From contig JAEOTF010000247.1 of NCBI GenBank assembly GCA_016840025.1, forward strand, positions 1 through 11,750: a DNA stretch of 11,750 nt, read 5' to 3'. The notes under the pieces were generated by a model. That model was not told the DNA's origin and searched no databases. It saw nothing but the letters and a program-made list of their open reading frames with translations. The translations under genes and the position numbers were made by a program. The stretch's first letter is position 1; each line of letters starts with the position of its first letter. The stretch comes from Candidatus Hodarchaeota archaeon (GTDB taxonomy: Archaea > Asgardarchaeota > Heimdallarchaeia > Hodarchaeales > YT1-039). Shown piece after piece: positions 7,441-11,750 of the stretch.

Positions 7441-8527
7441 TAAAATTAAATTTAGGTGCTTTCTCATCAAATTCCTGTCTATACTCCATAAAAGGAACAT
7501 CAACGTAAACATCGTCCATTCCTTCAAATGAATGCCCTACATGATACCGTCTTATTTCTTCATCCATCTTTCGCCATTTAGCTAGCGTAATCCAAGTATG
7601 TCGCAATTGATGAGGAGTAATAGTACCATTTTTCAGTATTAGAGCTATTCCTTTAATTCTCATCTTTAAGAGTATTGGAATGGTTAAACCTTGCTCCTGT
7701 AGATATTGAATTCTTTCTTTTATCTCTGGATAGTATTCATTTTTTAAATAATTAAAATGGGAAGTAGAAATTTTACTTACAAAGTTCGTAGAAAGGAATG
7801 GAAATACGAATTGTGAAAGAGAAGGATTTTCTTGAATTTCAGGATAATATTTCACTCTATTTTCTATCCATAGTTTTAATGCTTTACATGTTATATCATC
7901 TAACATTAAATAAAGTTGTCCTCTTCCTTGAATTCTATTATTGTCCTTTCTCCCCTTTCGTAATAAGTTATGAATACATTTTTGCTCAAAATCAATCTGT
8001 TCTATTCTTAATCCTTCTAAGTAATAGACTTTGTTATAATAGTGTGCTTTTCCTCTAAATTTTACGTTATCTTTTTCTAATTTACTGACATATTTTACTG
8101 CAAATTCTCCTTCTGGATGGTTAGGATTTACTCTATAAACTCTAGGTTCGTGATTTCTTAATCCTAGTGAATAAAGCATAAATAGAACTTTATCTCTCAG
8201 ATTAGTCATAGAATTTACCCATACTTCCACTTCCTCTTTCGTTCTTGGTTTGAATTTCCTAGATCTTTTTGCTGGAAGATTATCACGAATAATCTCTGCT
8301 TTATTCTTTGTTAAAGTAAAACCATTTATAGTTACTTCATTTTTAATTAATCTGTCAATGCATCCTTTTATGCGTGTAACTAACTCTCTGGCATTTTTTG
8401 GAGCTGGTTTTGTAGCTAATCCCGTATGCCAGATTAGTGGTTTTGTTTTTAATTCCATATATCTGTGAAAAGTTTCGATTTTTTCAATATCCTCATACTT
8501 TGTGCATTGTGTTAGAACTACAAACAT
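7424..8527 (-). CDS. Tyrosine recombinase / phage-type integrase
   Basis: A 367-residue site-specific recombinase. The catalytic domain shows R124 in LYSLGLRNHE (the first arginine), lysines 191-194 in LLRKGRKD, the HxxR box PHQLRHT (H306, R309), H332 in HVGHS, and the tyrosine nucleophile Y341 in DDVYVDV nine residues later. This is a complete R-K-H-R-H-Y set, so the catalytic part looks intact. Residues 1-95 would be the SAM-like core-binding domain. ATG 8527 is the only canonical start, but it has no ribosome site, and the same frame stays open upstream to 8596, encoding a natural-looking GSRTRRHWQSVIEQFR. That stretch overlaps the HTH frame, so the true N-terminus may be longer or the two may be one protein split by a frameshift. 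No tRNA gene or flanking direct repeats are visible, so the element boundaries are unknown. Confidence 0.87.
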   Translation of the reverse strand: MFVVLTQCTKYEDIEKIETFHRYMELKTKPLIWHTGLATKPAPKNARELVTRIKGCIDRLIKNEVTINGFTLTKNKAEIIRDNLPAKRSRKFKPRTKEEVEVWVNSMTNLRDKVLFMLYSLGLRNHEPRVYRVNPNHPEGEFAVKYVSKLEKDNVKFRGKAHYYNKVYYLEGLRIEQIDFEQKCIHNLLRKGRKDNNRIQGRGQLYLMLDDITCKALKLWIENRVKYYPEIQENPSLSQFVFPFLSTNFVSKISTSHFNYLKNEYYPEIKERIQYLQEQGLTIPILLKMRIKGIALILKNGTITPHQLRHTWITLAKWRKMDEEIRRYHVGHSFEGMDDVYVDVPFMEYRQEFDEKAPKFNFILEES

Positions 8528-8538
8528 TCTAAACTGTT

Positions 8539-8736
8539 CTATAACAGATTGCCAATGTCTCCTTGTTCTAGATCCCTTATTATCAAACGAGCAATTTCAA
8601 GAATAGAAATCCGCCGATGCCCTCCCACGGTGCGAATACACTCAATTTTCTCATTACCATCCCATCTACGGATTGTTTTTGCACAAACTCCTAACCGTTG
8701 AGCTGCCTCTGAGATACGGTAATAATCTGGAATAGT
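8539..8736 (-). CDS. MerR/excisionase-type HTH reading frame without canonical start
   Basis: After a TAA at 8739-8737 this frame encodes a clear DNA-binding fold: YYRISEAAQRLGVCAKTIRR, then WDGNEKIECIRTVGGHRRIS, ending in a TAG at 8541-8539. The helix-turn-helix plus RTxGGHRR wing is characteristic of MerR-like DNA-binding domains found in IS607-type recombinases and excisionases. No ATG, GTG or TTG precedes the conserved start, and only ATT at 8733 is available. The stop lies 11 bases before the integrase ATG on the same strand, and the integrase frame is already open beneath the last 58 bases. Possible readings are a directionality factor using a rare start, an N-terminal domain of the integrase cut off by a frameshift, or a truncated IS607 TnpA remnant. 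The text after the wing (LIIRDLEQGDIGNLL) does not resemble a serine resolvase, which disfavours the last. The HTH identity is firm; its status as a working gene is not. Confidence 0.6.
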   Translation of the reverse strand, partial: TIPDYYRISEAAQRLGVCAKTIRRWDGNEKIECIRTVGGHRRISILEIARLIIRDLEQGDIGNLL

Positions 8737-8739
8737 TTA

Positions 8740-9208
8740 TTGTTGCTTTACGCCCTTGTAAGCTCCTAAATTGGCAATAAGTGTCCAAGATTGGAAATTT
8801 TTTTTGAAACAGAAAAACACCCTTCAAGGAAGAAGTAATTTTTTTCATCATACCTCATTATCTTTTTTATGTCTCAAAGGATTTATATTCCCGAATTCGA
8901 TCCCAATCTTGTAAAAAATTGAATCATACATCATCATACGGATAAGTGCTTCCATTTAACAATGACAATAGGGAATCTAGTCCGAATCTCCTTGGTCAAT
9001 ATCTCTCTTTTTTTAATAATAACTACTAGCGTAAGAACGTTAAAAATTCCATATCCAAGAACGGGAGTTAATACCTTCTATGTTATGTGAAGTTGCGGTC
9101 TCATTCCATAAAGTTAAAAATTCTTATCTGGAAATCATTTTGTTAAATACCATCAAACAATTTAAGAGTATAATTATGCTTTGAAAAGAAAACACACCTT
9201 ACAAAATA
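8740..9208. other. Gene-poor spacer right of the integrase module
   Basis: About 470 bases with no convincing coding frame on either strand. It contains short A/T tracts and an 11-base direct repeat GTTAAAAATTC (9041-9051 and 9113-9123), which is not striking at this base composition. GTATAATTAT at 9168-9177 is a plausible TATA box for the rightward gene, predicting transcription from about 9200 and a leader of some 30 bases. I found no tRNA, CRISPR unit or integrase attachment core here. Confidence 0.4.
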
Positions 9209-9219
9209 ATGTTGATTCA

Positions 9220-9235
9220 AAGAGGTTTTAGAATG
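9220..9235 (+). promoter_or_regulatory. AAGAGGT ribosome site choosing the ATG at 9233
   Basis: AAGAGGT (9220-9226) sits 6 bases before ATG 9233. The upstream in-frame ATG at 9209 would place this site inside the coding region and has no ribosome site of its own. The later start is therefore preferred. Confidence 0.6.
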
Positions 9236-9775
9236 ACAGAGGCAGAAATTATCAAAGATCTCTCAAAAAGTCTTGGGAAATTTCTAGAAAACCATTTACA
9301 GAGTCAAAAAATGAACGTTACGATAGATTACAACAAACCTATACCAAAACTTAAAGAAAATCTCCAGATGCCTATTATCAATATCTTCTGCATGGATATT
9401 TCGTTGAAAGAGGACACAAAATCTAAAGAAGAGGGAGATAAGGTTAATCTGAAAATTACTGTTTCTTACTTGATATCTCCCTTTACAGAAGACCCATTAC
9501 AAGAACAAGAGCTCTTAGGAAGTATTATTATCGTGTTGAAAAGCATAGAGAAACTTCCAGAAACAGACCTCGTAGGATATCTTTCCAAAGAGAAGGAAGA
9601 TGTAAAAGTAAAATTAGCAGATATTATCGACTTTTCTAAAAAAATAATGCTATATAACACTCTCAAAGCTCCATATCACCTTGGTCAAGGCGTCCAATTG
9701 GAAACTCAGTTTTGTTGTGTTTTACCGAAAAAAGAAACCAAAAAACCTAGTGAACCAGATCTAGGCTTCCTCTAA
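9233..9775 (+). CDS. DUF4255/Pvc16 N-terminal-like protein (tail terminator-like)
   Basis: A 180-residue soluble protein. The order of elements resembles the DUF4255 (Pvc16_N) family, which caps the sheath/tube end of contractile injection systems: an N-terminal amphipathic helix (IIKDLSKSLGKFLENHL), a strand MPIINIFCMDIS, a strand ITVSYLISPFTEDPLQEQEL running into LLGSIIIVLKSIEKLP, then VKVKLADIIDFSKKIMLYNT and a final strand GVQLETQFCCVL. In that family the matching features are a strand of the YLLTA type, a conserved LLG helix and a closing pair of strands. The C-terminal 12 residues are charged and probably flexible. The gene is 30 bases upstream of Elp3 and may share its transcript. No sheath, tube, baseplate or ATPase gene of an injection system is in the window, so the role is open. 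I rely on remembered family pattern, not on a search. Confidence 0.6.
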   Translation: MTEAEIIKDLSKSLGKFLENHLQSQKMNVTIDYNKPIPKLKENLQMPIINIFCMDISLKEDTKSKEEGDKVNLKITVSYLISPFTEDPLQEQELLGSIIIVLKSIEKLPETDLVGYLSKEKEDVKVKLADIIDFSKKIMLYNTLKAPYHLGQGVQLETQFCCVLPKKETKKPSEPDLGFL

Positions 9776-9805
9776 TAGTGTTTTGAGCCTGTGTGAGCCC
9801 TCATA

Positions 9806-11443
9806 ATGCGAAATCCTTCACATGAGAATAAAAATGTCAATCCAGCTTATTGTCGAGCGGTTATTCAACGTTTAAGACAAGAACTTCCTCTTAATCGTAT
9901 GCAGGTTGAAAAAATCAAGAAGAGATTATGCGGTGATTTCGGTTTATCCCAGATCCCACGAAATTCGGCTCTCATTCCATATTTAGAAGAAATTCCACTA
10001 GAAGAAAGAAAAAAATTGCTAACATTGCTGAAAATAAGAGCAGTCCGCTCCCTTTCAGGAATTAATGTTGTTGCTGTCATGACTAAACCAGCTCCCTGTC
10101 CAGGGCAGTGTATTTATTGTCCAGGAGGGATCGACTGGGCGGGGTGTGATACTCCAAAAAGCTACACGGGTAAGGAACCAGCAACTATGAGGGGTTTACA
10201 AAATGAATTTGATCCATTTCTACAAGTTAAAGCTCGAATCAACCAACTTACTGCTATTGGTCACACTGTAGATAAGATTCATCTTATTATTCAAGGAGGA
10301 ACTTTCCTTGCACAAACCAGAGACTATCAAGATTTTTACATCCAGAATTGCTTAGATGCTATTACGAATAACAGATCAAACAATATTCAGGAAGCTATTA
10401 TTGCAGCTGAATATAGCAAAATAAGAAATGTAGGGATAACTTATGAGACACGCCCTGATTTCTGTCGAGAAGAACATGTGGATAGAATGCTTGCCCTTGC
10501 AGGAACATGGGTTGAAATAGGGGTTCAGACTTTATCGGATGAAATTTTTTCTAAAGTAAATAGAGGACACACTTTAGCTGACGTCGTTTCGTCTTTTCAG
10601 ATAGCCCGCGACAGTGGATTGAAAATAACAGCACATATGATGCCTAATCTTTTTGTTACACCAGAAGAAGATCTTGAGATGTTTAGACAATTGTTTGAAG
10701 ATCCTCGTTTTCGTCCCGATGCTCTCAAGATCTATCCTACTTTAGTGTTAGAAGACACTATTCTTCATGATTTATGGAAGCAGGGAGAATATACTCCTTA
10801 TCCCGAAGAACAAATTGTAGACATGCTTGCTAGTGTAAAGTCCGAACTTCCGTCATATGTAAGAATACAACGTGTACAACGGGACATACCGGTCTATCTT
10901 ATTGAAGACGGCGTAAAACACGGAAACTTACGCGAAATGATTCAAAAAAGGTTAAATGAAACTGGGAGAAAATGTTCTTGCATTAGATGCCGAGAAGTAG
11001 GTTTAAAGACGAGGAAATTACAAGAAGAGGTGAGTATCGCTAACTTGTCCCTAGAAATCGAGAAATATTCAGCTGCTGATGGTATTGAGTACTTTCTTTC
11101 TTTCGAGAATAAGCAACAGGAATTACTCTTTGGATTTCTACGGTTACGAATCCCAAGCACAAATAATCATAGATCAGAAATACGTAAACACAAATCTGCA
11201 TTGGTACGAGAATTACATGTATATGGAACTCTTGTAGAGGTAGGAAAGACTCCCAATACATTTGATAGTCAATGGCAACATCGAGGACTGGGAAGTCAAT
11301 TGTTAGAGAAAGCAGAAAAGATTGCCTACGAAGAGTATGACGCACACCAGATCCTAGTCACCAGTGGAATAGGAGTTAGGGAATACTACAGAACAAGAGG
11401 CTACAAATTAAAAGGTCCTTATATGTGTAAGAAACTTGTATGA
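9806..11443 (+). CDS. elp3: Elp3-type tRNA uridine(34) carboxymethylase (radical SAM plus acetyltransferase)
   Basis: A complete 545-residue Elp3. In archaea it acts without other Elongator subunits, joining an acetyl group from acetyl-CoA to C5 of wobble uridine 34 in tRNA by radical chemistry. Residues 1-80 are the basic N-terminal tRNA-binding part. The radical SAM core follows: CPGQCIYCPGG (98-108) supplies the iron-sulfur ligands C98, C102 and C105 in CX3CX2C spacing. SYTGKEPATMRG (119-130), IIQGGTF (161-167) and ITYETRPDFC (211-220) are typical Elp3 blocks. CSCIRCREVG (390-399) is the linker zinc motif. RELHVYG (468-474) and QHRGLGSQLL (491-500) form the acetyl-CoA-binding GNAT domain, with REYYRTRGY (525-533) near the C-terminus. 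All key residues appear present. The CX3CX2C spacing is shorter than the CX9CX2C of eukaryotic Elp3. The ATG start has no strong ribosome site. It follows the DUF4255-like gene by 30 bases and converges on the next gene with 7 bases between stops. Confidence 0.96.
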   Translation: MRNPSHENKNVNPAYCRAVIQRLRQELPLNRMQVEKIKKRLCGDFGLSQIPRNSALIPYLEEIPLEERKKLLTLLKIRAVRSLSGINVVAVMTKPAPCPGQCIYCPGGIDWAGCDTPKSYTGKEPATMRGLQNEFDPFLQVKARINQLTAIGHTVDKIHLIIQGGTFLAQTRDYQDFYIQNCLDAITNNRSNNIQEAIIAAEYSKIRNVGITYETRPDFCREEHVDRMLALAGTWVEIGVQTLSDEIFSKVNRGHTLADVVSSFQIARDSGLKITAHMMPNLFVTPEEDLEMFRQLFEDPRFRPDALKIYPTLVLEDTILHDLWKQGEYTPYPEEQIVDMLASVKSELPSYVRIQRVQRDIPVYLIEDGVKHGNLREMIQKRLNETGRKCSCIRCREVGLKTRKLQEEVSIANLSLEIEKYSAADGIEYFLSFENKQQELLFGFLRLRIPSTNNHRSEIRKHKSALVRELHVYGTLVEVGKTPNTFDSQWQHRGLGSQLLEKAEKIAYEEYDAHQILVTSGIGVREYYRTRGYKLKGPYMCKKLV

Positions 11444-11450
11444 TAATTTG

Positions 11451-11750
11451 TCAAAGTCCTTTTAGATAAGCGGTTTCGAGATAACTCATCAAAGTCACAA
11501 TCTGAAAAAGTATAGAAGCTTCATCTTCTCTCGGTAGTACGGGGAAGAGATAGTCTAATACTCCTTCTTTATCTGTTCGAAAACATCCCAATAAAGGAAA
11601 ATATTGGTTTATTGTCTGCAACAATGTGTCAAGTTCTTGAATAAAGGCAATGTCCTTCACAATCTCCCGTGTAATTATACTTGTATCAATTGTTTGATGA
11701 ATAAGTGTACTCCAAGAAGGTAAAGGATAGATTCTGACATGGATATCAAG
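11451..11750 (-). CDS. 3' part of an unrecognised gene, cut by the window edge
   Basis: The minus-strand frame is open from the window end down to TGA at 11453-11451, giving at least 99 residues. GTG at 11660 is a possible internal start, but the frame continues upstream with protein-like composition (IYPLPSWSTLIHQTID), so the gene most likely begins outside the window. The visible part is mostly helical and hydrophobic-patterned (FIQELDTLLQTINQYFPLL, ILFQIVTLMSYLETAYL), with no evident membrane segment or catalytic motif. It is convergent with elp3, 7 bases apart. No family recognised. Confidence 0.6.
   Translation of the reverse strand, partial: LDIHVRIYPLPSWSTLIHQTIDTSIITREIVKDIAFIQELDTLLQTINQYFPLLGCFRTDKEGVLDYLFPVLPREDEASILFQIVTLMSYLETAYLKGL

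Noticed and set aside
7798..8058. Plus-strand frame of 86 codons inside the integrase
   Set aside because: It is a shadow of the integrase, with low-complexity hydrophobic composition and no ribosome site, while the opposite frame carries catalytic motifs.
8666..8851. Minus-strand ATG frame of 61 codons
   Set aside because: It overlaps the HTH frame out of phase; the HTH frame has clear family motifs and this one has none.
8880..8930. Possible tRNA fragment (TTCGATCC at 8897) as integrase target
   Set aside because: The flanking bases do not form a T-arm stem and no other tRNA arms are present.
9041..9123. Direct repeat GTTAAAAATTC as an attachment site or iteron
   Set aside because: Only two copies of 11 A/T-rich bases, which is expected by chance at this composition.
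9209..9232. Earlier ATG for the DUF4255-like gene
   Set aside because: The AAGAGGT site lies between it and the ATG at 9233, and the extra eight residues add no family-like sequence.
1..11750. CRISPR array
   Set aside because: No regularly spaced repeats of 23-40 bases were seen anywhere in the window.

Overview
The window looks like an archaeal chromosome segment, low in GC, with short intergenic gaps, archaeal TATA-like boxes and AGGA/GAGG ribosome binding sites. The strongest taxonomic hints are an archaeal-type Elp3, a TrmB-type DNA-binding fold, and a CooC-type nickel ATPase. A Heimdallarchaeia-like Asgard archaeon would fit, but that is an inference from gene style and nothing here proves it.

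Left edge (1-566): a decayed, visibly GC-richer TnpB (IS200/IS605/IS607-type) on the minus strand, running off the window, then an A/T-rich promoter region. Next (567-5653): a 1404-residue, cysteine-free protein with an N-terminal TrmB-like winged helix, about 1200 residues of coiled-coil-like helix and a C-terminal TrmB effector-like (PLD-fold-like, no HKD) domain. It is followed on the same strand by a CooC/MinD-type ATPase with the deviant Walker A and the CxC nickel motif. A perfect 9-bp hairpin with a T-run closes this pair and faces a convergent 80-residue four-cysteine, proline-rich small protein (5692-5934).

Middle (6212-9232): a persulfide dioxygenase-rhodanese fusion for sulfide/persulfide handling. 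After it come an orphan TATA box plus perfect palindrome, a tyrosine recombinase on the minus strand, and directly upstream of that a MerR/excisionase-type HTH frame with no normal start codon. The HTH and integrase frames overlap, so they may be a broken or recoded fusion. About 490 bases without a convincing gene follow.

Right part (9233-11750): a 180-residue protein resembling the DUF4255/Pvc16 N-terminal family (cap/terminator of contractile injection tails), 30 bases ahead of a complete Elp3 (radical SAM plus acetyltransferase) for wobble-uridine modification of tRNA. The 3' part of an unrecognised convergent gene ends the window.

The most unusual content is the giant HTH/coiled-coil/TrmB-effector protein beside a MinD-superfamily ATPase, the solitary tail-terminator-like gene beside Elp3, and the split HTH-integrase. 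Chromosomal housekeeping genes (Elp3, sulfur detoxification, CooC) are interleaved with mobile-element remnants.
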